A DNA stretch of 64,000 nucleotides from NCBI RefSeq assembly GCF_005937985.2, contig NZ_CP042172.1:1488001-1552000 (forward strand), read 5' to 3'. The position numbers and the translations under genes are program-made. Below the pieces are notes generated by a model. That model saw nothing but the letters and a program-made list of their open reading frames with translations, had not been told where the DNA came from and did not search any database. Origin of the DNA: Arthrobacter sp. KBS0702. GTDB taxonomy: Bacteria > Actinomycetota > Actinomycetes > Actinomycetales > Micrococcaceae. Every line of letters starts with the position of its first letter. Within the stretch, counting starts at the first letter, position 1. Of this stretch, positions 42,648 to 50,844 are shown piece after piece.

Positions 42648-44186
42648 ATGACCTCAAAAACCCTTGTCATCAACTCTGCCCTGGGCGCGGTGATTCTCGC
42701 GCTCGGAGCGGGTACCTACCTGTCTGTCACGGCGGCCGGTTCCACGTCCCAGGCAGCCTCGGTGCGGACGGTAGCGGTGAGCAAGGCCGGCATCTCCTCG
42801 GTGGCCACAGCGTCCGGCAACGTCACCTCCGCGACCACCACTGTGGTCAACGCGCAGAACTGCACCGGCGCCATCATTTCGGTCAACGCAGCGCTGGGCC
42901 AGCAAGTGACGGCCGGCCAGCAACTGCTGACCATCGATCCCACCAACGCCCAGAATGCGCTCAAGACTGCCGAGGCGCAGCTGGCCTCGGTCAGCGCCCA
43001 GGCGAACCAGCAGGAGGTGAGCGCCGCCGGCCAGGTCACTTCCGCCAACCAGAACCTGGTCAACGCCCAGCAGTCCGCCAGCCTGGACGCATCGCAGCAG
43101 GCTGCCGCGGTGGCGGCAGCCCAGAAAGCGGTGGACACGGACACCGCCGCGGTCACCGCCGCACAGGCCCAGCCCGTGCCCAACCCCAAACCGGCCAACT
43201 GGACGGACCCGGTCACCGCGGCGCAGAACCAGCTCGCCAAGGACCAGCAGGTCCTCACCCAGGCGCAGAACCAGGCGTCCACGACGCAGCTCAAGGACAA
43301 GCAACAGCTCGCGACCGCATCAACGGCCCTCGGCAACGCCCAGAACTCGGCCGCCTCAGCCGGCGGCACGAACATCACCAGCGCCCAGGTGGCGGTGGAG
43401 ACCGCCCAGGCCAACCTTGCCTCCTGCAACGTCAACGCGCCGGCGGCAGGCACCGTGACGGCGGTCAATGCGACCGTCGGTGCGCTGGCCGGATCCGCGG
43501 GGTCCTCGGGCGCAACGGGAGGCGGTTCAGCGGCAACGGGCTCCGCTACCTCGGGTTCCTCCGCGGGCACGGCGGCTTCGGGTTCCTCCGGAGGCGCCAC
43601 GGCCGCCGCTGGCCTGGTCACCATCAGTGACACCACCCACCTTCAGGTGGTGGCCGGCTTCTCCGAAGCCGATGTCGCCACCATGAAGCCCGAGCAGACC
43701 GCGCAGTTCGTTTTCCCGGCCCTGGGCCAGCAAGCCAACGCCGCTCCGGTGACGGGCAAGGTCGTGTCGATTGCGCAGACGTCCAGCACCACCAACGGCG
43801 TCGTGACGTATCCGGTGACCGTATCAATCGCCAACCCGCCGGCCAGCCTGCGCCTGGGCCAAAGTGCGAACATCACCGTCACTACCGCGGTGGCGGATAA
43901 CGCGCTGCTGGTTCCGAGCCTGGCCGTGACCACGAGCGGGGACCGCCAAAGCGTCAACGTCCTCCGGAACGGAACCACGACCCCCACCCGGGTCACGACC
44001 GGAATTACCGCCAACGGCAGGACCCAGATCCTGACCGGGCTCTCCGAGGGGGACCAGATTGAACTTCCGGCGATCTCCAGCACCCTGGACAGCGGCACCG
44101 GGACAACGCAGCAGGGCAACGGCTTCGGTGGCGCCGGCTTCGGCGGCGGCAACCGTGGCGGCGGCACCCGCAGCGGGGGGCAGTAG
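42648..44186 (+). CDS. HlyD/MacA-type efflux adaptor protein (YknX-like)
   Basis: A 512-residue exported adaptor with an N-terminal membrane anchor (8-30), barrel-sandwich/lipoyl half (VNAALGQQVTAGQQLLTIDP, near 85-105), a long Ala/Gln-rich coiled coil (105-245), the second lipoyl half (SCNVNAPAAGTVTAVNATVG), beta-barrel (325-400) and membrane-proximal domain (400-480). A Gly/Ser/Ala-rich insert (280-320) splits the lipoyl region and the C-terminus is Gly-rich. In Gram-positive YknXYZ such adaptors link to an ABC permease and protect against toxins. Followed at 3 bases by the ATPase gene. Confidence 0.88.
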   Translation: MTSKTLVINSALGAVILALGAGTYLSVTAAGSTSQAASVRTVAVSKAGISSVATASGNVTSATTTVVNAQNCTGAIISVNAALGQQVTAGQQLLTIDPTNAQNALKTAEAQLASVSAQANQQEVSAAGQVTSANQNLVNAQQSASLDASQQAAAVAAAQKAVDTDTAAVTAAQAQPVPNPKPANWTDPVTAAQNQLAKDQQVLTQAQNQASTTQLKDKQQLATASTALGNAQNSAASAGGTNITSAQVAVETAQANLASCNVNAPAAGTVTAVNATVGALAGSAGSSGATGGGSAATGSATSGSSAGTAASGSSGGATAAAGLVTISDTTHLQVVAGFSEADVATMKPEQTAQFVFPALGQQANAAPVTGKVVSIAQTSSTTNGVVTYPVTVSIANPPASLRLGQSANITVTTAVADNALLVPSLAVTTSGDRQSVNVLRNGTTTPTRVTTGITANGRTQILTGLSEGDQIELPAISSTLDSGTGTTQQGNGFGGAGFGGGNRGGGTRSGGQ

Positions 44187-44189
44187 GCC

Positions 44190-44909
44190 GTGGCGGCGGT
44201 CATCGAACTGACCGGGGTCACCAAGGTCTACGGCAAGGGCGAAGCGGAGGTGCGCGCCCTGGACGGGGTCGGCATCACCATCGAACGCGGCGACTTCGTA
44301 GCCATCATTGGAGCCTCCGGCTCCGGCAAATCCACGATGATGAACATCATCGGCTGCCTGGATGCTCCGACGTCGGGGAGCTACTTCCTGGACGGCATCC
44401 GCACCGCCGAACTGGACGAATACCAGCAGGCGCAGATCCGCAACCGGAAGATCGGCTTCGTGTTCCAGAACTTCAACCTGATCTCCCGCACCAAGGCAGT
44501 GGACAACGTCGCCATGCCGCTGGCCTACGCCGGGATCGGCCGCCAGGTGCGGCAGACCCGTGCGCTGGCGATGCTGGATGCCGTCGGCCTCTCCAGCCGC
44601 GCTGACCACAAACCCTCCCAGCTCTCCGGCGGCCAGCAGCAGCGCGTTGCGATCGCGCGGGCACTGGTCACCAACCCGGTCCTGCTGCTCGCCGACGAAC
44701 CGACCGGCGCCCTGGATTCGCGGTCCTCCGACGAAATCCTGGATCTGTTCGAGCGGCTGCACGAGGCGGGCCGGACCATCGTGATGATCACCCACGAGGC
44801 GGACGTGGCGGAACGTGCCGGCCGGGTGATCCGCATGCAGGACGGCCGGATCGTGTCCGACACCCGCCAGCGTCCGTTGCGCGGCCGGGCCCTGGCGGGT
44901 GTGCAGTGA
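44190..44909 (+). CDS. MacB/LolD-type ABC transporter ATP-binding protein
   Basis: A 239-residue ATPase: Walker A GASGSGKSTMMN (near 41), Q-loop FVFQNFNLI, signature LSGGQQQRVAIARALV (near 145), Walker B LLLADEPTGALD (near 165) and switch His MITHEADVAE (near 200). It is of the MacB/LolD/YknY mechanotransmission class, which works without moving substrate through the membrane channel. GTG start; overlaps the permease gene as GTGA. Works with the upstream adaptor and downstream permease. Confidence 0.93.
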   Translation: MAAVIELTGVTKVYGKGEAEVRALDGVGITIERGDFVAIIGASGSGKSTMMNIIGCLDAPTSGSYFLDGIRTAELDEYQQAQIRNRKIGFVFQNFNLISRTKAVDNVAMPLAYAGIGRQVRQTRALAMLDAVGLSSRADHKPSQLSGGQQQRVAIARALVTNPVLLLADEPTGALDSRSSDEILDLFERLHEAGRTIVMITHEADVAERAGRVIRMQDGRIVSDTRQRPLRGRALAGVQ

Positions 44910-46150
44910 GCCTTCTGGAGTCCGCGCGCTTCGCTCTCGCCGGCGTCGCGGCCAACAAAATGCGTTCCGTGCTGACCACGCTGGGGATCCTGATCGGCAT
45001 CGCCGCCGTGATCGTCCTGCTCGCCGTGGGCGCCGGCACAAGCAACGCCATCAAGGCCCAGATCGGCAAGCTGGGAACGAACGTGTTGACGGTCAGCCGC
45101 TCCACCGCGGTGGGCGGCAGGGCCGGAGCCGGAACCCAGGTCAGCGGCAGCCGGACCCGCAGCACCAACCTCACCCTGGAGGACGAAAAAGCCCTCACCG
45201 ACCCGGTGTTGGCCCCCGACGTCGCCCGGACGGCGCCGATCGTGCAGGCGCAGGGAGTCACCGGAACATACAACAACGCCACGCACTCCGTCGCCAGCTT
45301 CCTCGGAACCACCGCGCCCTATTTTGAGATCAGCAACAGCACCCTGGCGGCGGGCGCCCTCTTCACCGACGCGGACCAGCAGGCCGCCAACCCGGTCGCG
45401 GTGATTGGCAACACGGTCGCGTCCGACCTCGTCGGTCCCGTCACCGCCGCCGCCGTCGGGCAGACCATCCAGCTGAACGGCCAGAACTTCACCGTGAGCG
45501 GCGTGCTCAGCGCGAAAGGTTCCTCCGGGCTGAACGACCCGGATGACATCGTGGTGGTGCCGCTTTCGACGGCGCAAAGCAAATTCACCGGGTACGCGCC
45601 GACGCTGGCATCCATCACGGTCCAGGCGTCGTCCGCTGACGTCATGAACCAGGCGCAGAACGAACTGCAGATGATCCTCGACGCCCGCCACGGCGTGGAC
45701 GCCAGCAACCGGGACTACCAGGTGCGGAACCAGGCGCAGATCCTGACCACCGCCACCAACACCACGCAGACCCTCACCATCCTCCTCGGGGCCGTGGCGG
45801 CCATCAGCCTCCTGGTGGGCGGGATCGGCGTCATGAACATCATGCTGGTCACGGTCACCGAACGCACCCGGGAAATCGGCATCCGCAAGGCCATCGGCGC
45901 CTCCCGCGGCAGTATCGTCGCGCAGTTCCTGATCGAATCCCTGATCATCTCGGTGATCGGTGGCATCGCCGGGATCGTGATCGGTTTCGCCGGCAGCGCC
46001 TTCCCGGTCCTCGGCGTCCAGCCCGAGGTCCAGGGCTGGACAGTGTGGCTCTCCCTGGCCGTTTCCGCCGTCATCGGCCTCGTCTTCGGGGTCTACCCCG
46101 CCAACAAGGCCGCAAAGCTGCGGCCCATCGACGCCCTCCGCTACGAATAG
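44906..46150 (+). CDS. MacB/FtsX-type ABC transporter permease
   Basis: A 414-residue permease with the MacB topology: one N-terminal helix (20-45, TTLGILIGIAAVIVLLAVGAG), a large extracellular domain (50-275), and three C-terminal helices (285-310, 335-365, 378-400). ERTREIGIRKAIGASRGSI near 318-336 is the conserved cytoplasmic coupling loop. Completes a tripartite YknXYZ-like exporter. Peptide, antibiotic or lipid cargo is possible; not determinable. Confidence 0.92.
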   Translation: MSLLESARFALAGVAANKMRSVLTTLGILIGIAAVIVLLAVGAGTSNAIKAQIGKLGTNVLTVSRSTAVGGRAGAGTQVSGSRTRSTNLTLEDEKALTDPVLAPDVARTAPIVQAQGVTGTYNNATHSVASFLGTTAPYFEISNSTLAAGALFTDADQQAANPVAVIGNTVASDLVGPVTAAAVGQTIQLNGQNFTVSGVLSAKGSSGLNDPDDIVVVPLSTAQSKFTGYAPTLASITVQASSADVMNQAQNELQMILDARHGVDASNRDYQVRNQAQILTTATNTTQTLTILLGAVAAISLLVGGIGVMNIMLVTVTERTREIGIRKAIGASRGSIVAQFLIESLIISVIGGIAGIVIGFAGSAFPVLGVQPEVQGWTVWLSLAVSAVIGLVFGVYPANKAAKLRPIDALRYE

Positions 46151-46157
46151 GACCCCC

Positions 46158-46712
46158 ATGAAAAACCTTCTTCCCGGCGCGGACCCCATGGGGCGCCGCC
46201 GCGCTGCGTCCGCCGAACCCGCCAGCACTGAGGTCCTGCCGTCACTGACTCCGACGGCGCCGGCAGCATGGGAACCACAGGAACCCGCAGCTCCGGGAGC
46301 AAGGCCCGATCCGGTGCTGCCCTACGGCGGGCCGCCGTTCGCACCGGAGGTCGATGACGCCGCCGAGACACCCGAGGCCGACGACCCCGCCGACGAGCCG
46401 TTCGTGCCCAAGAGCCGGTATGTGATGGGCCGGTCCACGAAGGTCCTGGTGTGTGTTGCCCTGGTTGCCGCCGGTATGTTCGCGGGCTCGGCCGTGCAAA
46501 AACAGATCGACGCCGGAACCCGTGCTTCCCGCGGCACCTTCGGCACGGTGCAGAACCCGGGTGCCGGGACCGGAAACGGCACCGGGAATGCGACGCCGGG
46601 ACAGGGCCGCCGCGGCGGCGGAACTGCCGGCGGCGGGACGGCCGGCAGCGGGACTGCCGGCGGCGGGGCCGGGGCTCCGAGTACCGCTCCAGCGCAGCCC
46701 GGCTCCAGATAA
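46158..46712 (+). CDS. Single-pass membrane protein with Gly-rich tail
   Basis: A 184-residue protein I do not recognise. Residues 1-90 are an acidic, Pro/Ala-rich cytoplasmic segment; one helix lies at about 95-112 (VLVCVALVAAGMFAGSAVQ); the extracellular tail is Gly/Thr/Ala-rich with GGGTAGGGTAGSGTAGGG repeats. It starts 7 bases after the permease, so it belongs to the efflux operon, and its tail resembles the Gly-rich end of the adaptor. It could be an accessory subunit. Confidence 0.7.
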   Translation: MKNLLPGADPMGRRRAASAEPASTEVLPSLTPTAPAAWEPQEPAAPGARPDPVLPYGGPPFAPEVDDAAETPEADDPADEPFVPKSRYVMGRSTKVLVCVALVAAGMFAGSAVQKQIDAGTRASRGTFGTVQNPGAGTGNGTGNATPGQGRRGGGTAGGGTAGSGTAGGGAGAPSTAPAQPGSR

Positions 46713-46807
46713 CCCGTTGCTCGTGTTCCCTTCGGGCGGCAGACGGTTGGGGTATATTTTCTGAAGTTTGGCGCGCCCTGCGCCTGCCGCCGTGATGAGG
46801 AGAAGCC

Positions 46808-47158
46808 TTGGTCAACCCCGTAGCCCCGGAGATCGGGACGGTCTTCGTCCCCGTCAGCGATATCGCCAAGGCCAGGGACTGGTACTGCTCGCTGCTCGGT
46901 GTACCGGCGGACGGCGAGATTCTGTTCGGTCATCTGTACGTGCTGCCGATGAAGGGCGCCGGCCTGGTGCTGGACAGCAAAATCTTCTCGCCGGACGCGG
47001 TTTTCCGCGTCCCCGCGTTCCACCTCAATACGTCCGACATCGAGGCGGCCCACGTCCACCTGCAGCGGGCCGCCTCGGAGGTCACGGAAATCCGCGACGG
47101 CCAGTGGTTCAACTTTCGGGACCCCGACGGCAATCTGCTGATGATCTGCGAGTGCTAG
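46808..47158 (+). CDS. VOC family protein
   Basis: A 116-residue VOC-fold protein: VFVPVSDIAKARDWYCSLLG at the start, FHLNTSDIEAAHVHLQRA in the second half, and FNFRDPDGNLLMICE at the end, where the final Glu is a usual metal ligand. Start is TTG with GAGGAGA 4 bases upstream. Unlike the VOC protein at 10762 it has a Cys near residue 24. Substrate unknown. Its end faces fadJ across a strong shared hairpin. Confidence 0.82.
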   Translation: MVNPVAPEIGTVFVPVSDIAKARDWYCSLLGVPADGEILFGHLYVLPMKGAGLVLDSKIFSPDAVFRVPAFHLNTSDIEAAHVHLQRAASEVTEIRDGQWFNFRDPDGNLLMICEC

Positions 47159-47197
47159 CCGCAGCTGGGGGCTGACGGCCGCCGGATGAACAAGCGA

Positions 47198-47241
47198 AGG
47201 CGCCGCCGTCCCTGCCTGCTGGCGGGGACGGCGGCGCCTTT
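47198..47241. terminator. Bidirectional terminator between VOC and fadJ genes
   Basis: A 16-bp perfect stem (AAGGCGCCGCCGTCCC and complement) with a 12-base loop. A and T flanks give short U-runs in both directions. Confidence 0.8.
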
Positions 47242-47268
47242 GGTGCTTAACGGCTGAGGCTGCTTGCC

Positions 47269-49434
47269 TTACGCGGCCGGTTCGGAGGCCACACCCGGTG
47301 CCAGGAACTTCTTGCCGGTGACCCGTTCGGAGGCGCCCACCCGGTCCAGGTAGGGGGTGATGCCGCCCAGGAACATCGGCCAGCCGGCGCCGAGGATCAT
47401 GCACAGATCGATGTCCTCCGGTCCTGCCACGACGCCTTCGGCCAGCATCAGGCCGATTTCCTCAGCGAGGGCGTCCTGCGTGCGGCGCAGTACTTCCTCG
47501 GCGGTGGACGGCGAATCGCCGAAGGACAGCAGGGCCAGGGTCTCGGCCGGGATCACAGGCTTGCCCGCCTTCACCGAGGCCGGATCCCAAAGAGACTTGA
47601 TGCCGTTGTCGATCAGCACCTGCAGGTTCTTCGACACGGTGAAGCGGTCCCCGAAGGCGGCGTGCAGGGATTCCTGGACATGCTGCGCGACCGGCAGCCC
47701 CACCATGGCGCCAAGGGTGAACGGCGTCATCGGCAGGCCCATCGGGCGCAGCGCATTGTCCGCCACCTCGGCCGGGGTGCCCTCATCGAACGCGGCGGTC
47801 ACTTCGCCCATCAGCCGCAGCAGGAGCCGGTTGACCACAAAGGCCGCGGCGTCCTTGACCAGCACCGCGGACTTCTTCAGGCCCTTGGCCAGTTCGAACG
47901 CGGTGGCCAGCACGGCATCGTCGGTCTTCGGCGCACGGACGATCTCCAGCAGCGGCATCACGGCTACCGGGTTGAAGAAGTGGAAACCCACCAGGCGCTC
48001 CGGGTACTGCAGGTCCTCGGCCATGGCCGTGACGGACAGCGAGGAAGTGTTGGTCGCCAGGATGCACTCGGGCGAAACGATCGCCTCGACCTCCTTGAAC
48101 ACCTGCTTCTTGACGTTGAGTTCCTCGAACACGGCCTCGATCACAAAGTCCGCGTCGGCGAACGCCTCTTTGGACACCGAGCCGCTGACCAGGGCCTTGG
48201 TCCGGTTGGCGGCGTCCGGGCTGATCCGCTTCTTCGCGAGCAGCTTGTCCACCTCGGCGTGCACGTAGTCCACGCCCTTGTCCACCCGGGCCTGGTCGAT
48301 GTCCGTCAGCACCACCGGCACCTTGAGCTGGCGGGCGAAGAGCAGCGCGAGCTGGCTGGCCATCAGGCCGGCGCCCACGACGCCGATCTTCGTGACCGGG
48401 CGGGCGAGCTTGCGGTCCGGGGCACCGGCAGGGCGCTTGGAACGGCGCTGCACGAGGTCCAGGAAGGCGTAGACCGTGGAGCGGAACTCGTCGGTCTGCA
48501 TGAGGTCCGCGAGCGTCTCGCACTCGAGCTCCGCCGACTCCGCCTGGGTCAGGGTCCGGTTGGCTTCCAGCACGTCCAGGACCTTGGCCGGGGCGGGGGA
48601 GGCGTTGGAGGTCTTGGCCTCGACGAAGGCGCGGCCGGCGGCGACGGCGCCGGCCCAGCGTTCGGCGACGTCCGGGGCGGAGGCGTCGACGGCGTTGGCA
48701 CGGGCCGGGGTGACGGCGCCGGCGATCACCTGGGCGGCCCAGGCGACGGACTGCTCGACGAAGTCCGCGGGCTCGAAGAGGGCGTCCGCGACGCCGAGTT
48801 CGTAGGCCTGCGGGCCGGTCAGGGTGCGGTTGTTGCTCAGCGGGTTCTCGATCATGACCTTGACGGCGTTCTCGGGGCCGATCAGCCGCGGCAGGATGTA
48901 GACGCCGCCCCAGCCCGGAATGAGCCCGATGAACGCTTCGGGCAGCGCCAGCGCGCCGGCCCCGGTGGAGACGGTGCGGTAGGTGGACTGCAGGGCGATC
49001 TCCAGGCCGCCGCCCAGGGCCAGGCCGTTGATGAACGCGAAGCTGGGCACGCCGAGATTGGCCAGGGTGGCGTAGACGTCGTGGCCGAGCTGGGCCATCC
49101 AGAGGCCCTGTTCGCGGCCGCTGACGGATTTGACCGTGGACAGGTCCGCGCCCGCGACCAGGAAGTACGGCTTGCCGGTCACGCCGACGCCGACGATCTC
49201 GCCCCGCGCGGCGCGGTCCCGCAGACCCTCCAGTACGGTGCCCAGCTCGATCAGGGTGTTCGGGCCCAGGGTGGTCGGCTTCGAGTGGTCGAGGCCGTTA
49301 TCCAGGGTGACCAGCGCAAAGGTCCCGGGGCTGGTGCCGTTGACGGCCGGGAGCTTGATGTCCTGGACGTAGGAGTGGGTCACGGTTTCGCCCGGAAACA
49401 GTTCGGCAAGTTTGTGGAAATCGGCGGCGCTCAT
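47269..49434 (-). CDS. fadJ: Fatty-acid oxidation multifunctional protein: enoyl-CoA hydratase / 3-hydroxyacyl-CoA dehydrogenase
   Basis: A 721-residue alpha subunit. Residues 15-200 form the crotonase domain (FINGLALGGGLEIALQSTYR; oxyanion loop). Residues 320-500 form the NAD-binding dehydrogenase domain (GVVGAGLMASQLALLFARQL), with catalytic His in LVGFHFFNPVAVMPLLEIV, and residues 505-700 the C-terminal 3HCDH domains. It hydrates enoyl-CoA and oxidises the product to 3-ketoacyl-CoA. ATG 49434 is chosen because it overlaps the fadA stop by 4 bases and the alternative at 49533 adds unrelated residues. Operon fadA-fadJ. Confidence 0.95.
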   Translation of the reverse strand: MSAADFHKLAELFPGETVTHSYVQDIKLPAVNGTSPGTFALVTLDNGLDHSKPTTLGPNTLIELGTVLEGLRDRAARGEIVGVGVTGKPYFLVAGADLSTVKSVSGREQGLWMAQLGHDVYATLANLGVPSFAFINGLALGGGLEIALQSTYRTVSTGAGALALPEAFIGLIPGWGGVYILPRLIGPENAVKVMIENPLSNNRTLTGPQAYELGVADALFEPADFVEQSVAWAAQVIAGAVTPARANAVDASAPDVAERWAGAVAAGRAFVEAKTSNASPAPAKVLDVLEANRTLTQAESAELECETLADLMQTDEFRSTVYAFLDLVQRRSKRPAGAPDRKLARPVTKIGVVGAGLMASQLALLFARQLKVPVVLTDIDQARVDKGVDYVHAEVDKLLAKKRISPDAANRTKALVSGSVSKEAFADADFVIEAVFEELNVKKQVFKEVEAIVSPECILATNTSSLSVTAMAEDLQYPERLVGFHFFNPVAVMPLLEIVRAPKTDDAVLATAFELAKGLKKSAVLVKDAAAFVVNRLLLRLMGEVTAAFDEGTPAEVADNALRPMGLPMTPFTLGAMVGLPVAQHVQESLHAAFGDRFTVSKNLQVLIDNGIKSLWDPASVKAGKPVIPAETLALLSFGDSPSTAEEVLRRTQDALAEEIGLMLAEGVVAGPEDIDLCMILGAGWPMFLGGITPYLDRVGASERVTGKKFLAPGVASEPAA

Positions 49435-50705
49435 GCTGCGGCTCCAGTCTCGATGGTGGTGTAATCGGTGCCGTAGTCGGCGTGGTGCGGGTTTTCCCAG
49501 ATGACGGTGGCCCCCATGCCGAGGCCGATGCACATGGTGGTCATGCCGAAGCGGACGCTGGGGTCTTCCTCGAACTGGCGGGCCAGTTGGTTCATTAGCC
49601 GGACGCCGGAGGAGGCGAGCGGGTGACCGACCGCGATCGCCCCGCCGTAGCGGTTGACGCGGGGGTCGTCGTCGGCGATGCCGAAGTGATCCAGGAAGCT
49701 AAGCACCTGGACGGCGAAGGCCTCGTTGATTTCGAACAGGCCGATGTCCTCAATGCCGAGTCCGGCATTCTTGAGGGCCTTCTCGGTGGCCGGGACCGGG
49801 CCGATGCCCATGACCTCCGGTTCGACGCCGGCGAAGGCGTAGCTGACGAGCCGCATCTTTACCGGCAGGCCAAGTTCCTCGGCGGCATCGGCCGAGGCCA
49901 GAAGCGCGGCGGTGGCACCGTCATTGAGGCCGGCGGCGTTGCCGGCAGTGACGCGGCCGTGCGCGCGGAACGGGGTGCGCAGCGCGGCGAGGTCCTCGAC
50001 CGAGGTGCCCGGACGCGGCGGCTCATCCACGGTGTTGACGGTCCAGCCCTGGCCGGGCTTCATGGTGGCGACGGGGACCAGGTCCGGCTGGATCTGTTCC
50101 TTGGCGTAGGCCGCGGCCAGCTTGTCCTGGGACGCGACGGCGTAGGCGTCCGTGCGGTCCTTGGTGATGGCGGGGAAGCGGTCGTGCAGGTTTTCCGCGG
50201 TGTTGCCCATGTTCAGGGCGGCCGGGTCCACGATCCGTTCGGACATAAAGCGCGGGTTGGGGTCCGCGCCGGCGCCCATCGGGTGGTTGCCCATGTGTTC
50301 GACGCCGCCGGCGATCACGACGTCGTACGCGCCGAAGCCGATCCCGCTCGCCGTCGTCGTCACCGCGGTCATGGCGCCGGCGCACATCCGGTCAATCGCG
50401 AAGCCGGGAACGGTCCGCGGCAGGCCGGCCAGGAGGGCTGCGGTGCGGCCGATGGTGAGGCCCTGGTCGCCGGTCTGGGTGGTGGCGGCGATGGCCACCT
50501 CGTCGATCCGTTCGGCCGGCAGGGACGGGTTGCGGCGCATGAGTTCGCGGATGCACTTGACCACAAGGTCATCGGCGCGGGTTCCGGCGTAAATGCCCTT
50601 CTCGCCGGCCCGGCCGAAGGGGGTGCGGACGCCGTCGACGAAGACGACGTCGCGGACGGTGTTCTTTCTTCCGGTGGTCGGCTTGGCGCTGCTGGCTTGG
50701 CTCAC
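49431..50705 (-). CDS. fadA: Acetyl-CoA C-acyltransferase (3-ketoacyl-CoA thiolase)
   Basis: A 424-residue thiolase that cleaves 3-ketoacyl-CoA with CoA in the last beta-oxidation step. Nucleophile Cys in DRMCAGAMTA (near 107); other active-site motifs are NEAFAVQ (near 330), AVGHPLASSG (His, near 368) and the second Cys in TMCIGLGMGA (near 400). GTG start with GAGGAG 7 bases upstream. A 28-bp perfect palindrome lies 89 bases upstream, probably the operator of a fatty-acid-responsive repressor. First gene of fadA-fadJ. Confidence 0.95.
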   Translation of the reverse strand: MSQASSAKPTTGRKNTVRDVVFVDGVRTPFGRAGEKGIYAGTRADDLVVKCIRELMRRNPSLPAERIDEVAIAATTQTGDQGLTIGRTAALLAGLPRTVPGFAIDRMCAGAMTAVTTTASGIGFGAYDVVIAGGVEHMGNHPMGAGADPNPRFMSERIVDPAALNMGNTAENLHDRFPAITKDRTDAYAVASQDKLAAAYAKEQIQPDLVPVATMKPGQGWTVNTVDEPPRPGTSVEDLAALRTPFRAHGRVTAGNAAGLNDGATAALLASADAAEELGLPVKMRLVSYAFAGVEPEVMGIGPVPATEKALKNAGLGIEDIGLFEINEAFAVQVLSFLDHFGIADDDPRVNRYGGAIAVGHPLASSGVRLMNQLARQFEEDPSVRFGMTTMCIGLGMGATVIWENPHHADYGTDYTTIETGAAA

Positions 50706-50793
50706 GTATTACTCCTCATTGAGACATGGGTGCCGGATCGCTGCCCGCACCCGTGAAGCCCGGGCGGGCAGGAATGATCCTGGCGGCATCCCT

Positions 50794-50821
50794 AGCTATG
50801 TTACTCATGAGTAACATAGCT
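50794..50821. promoter_or_regulatory. 28-bp perfect palindrome, probable operator of fadA-fadJ
   Basis: The half-site is AGCTATGTTACTCA, followed directly by its exact complement with no spacer. On the fadA strand it contains TAACAT, a possible -10, so a bound repressor would block RNA polymerase. Size and symmetry fit TetR- or GntR-family regulators; no such gene is adjacent. Confidence 0.75.
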
Positions 50822-50844
50822 GGCAAGGAGGCGGAGCCGCCGCG

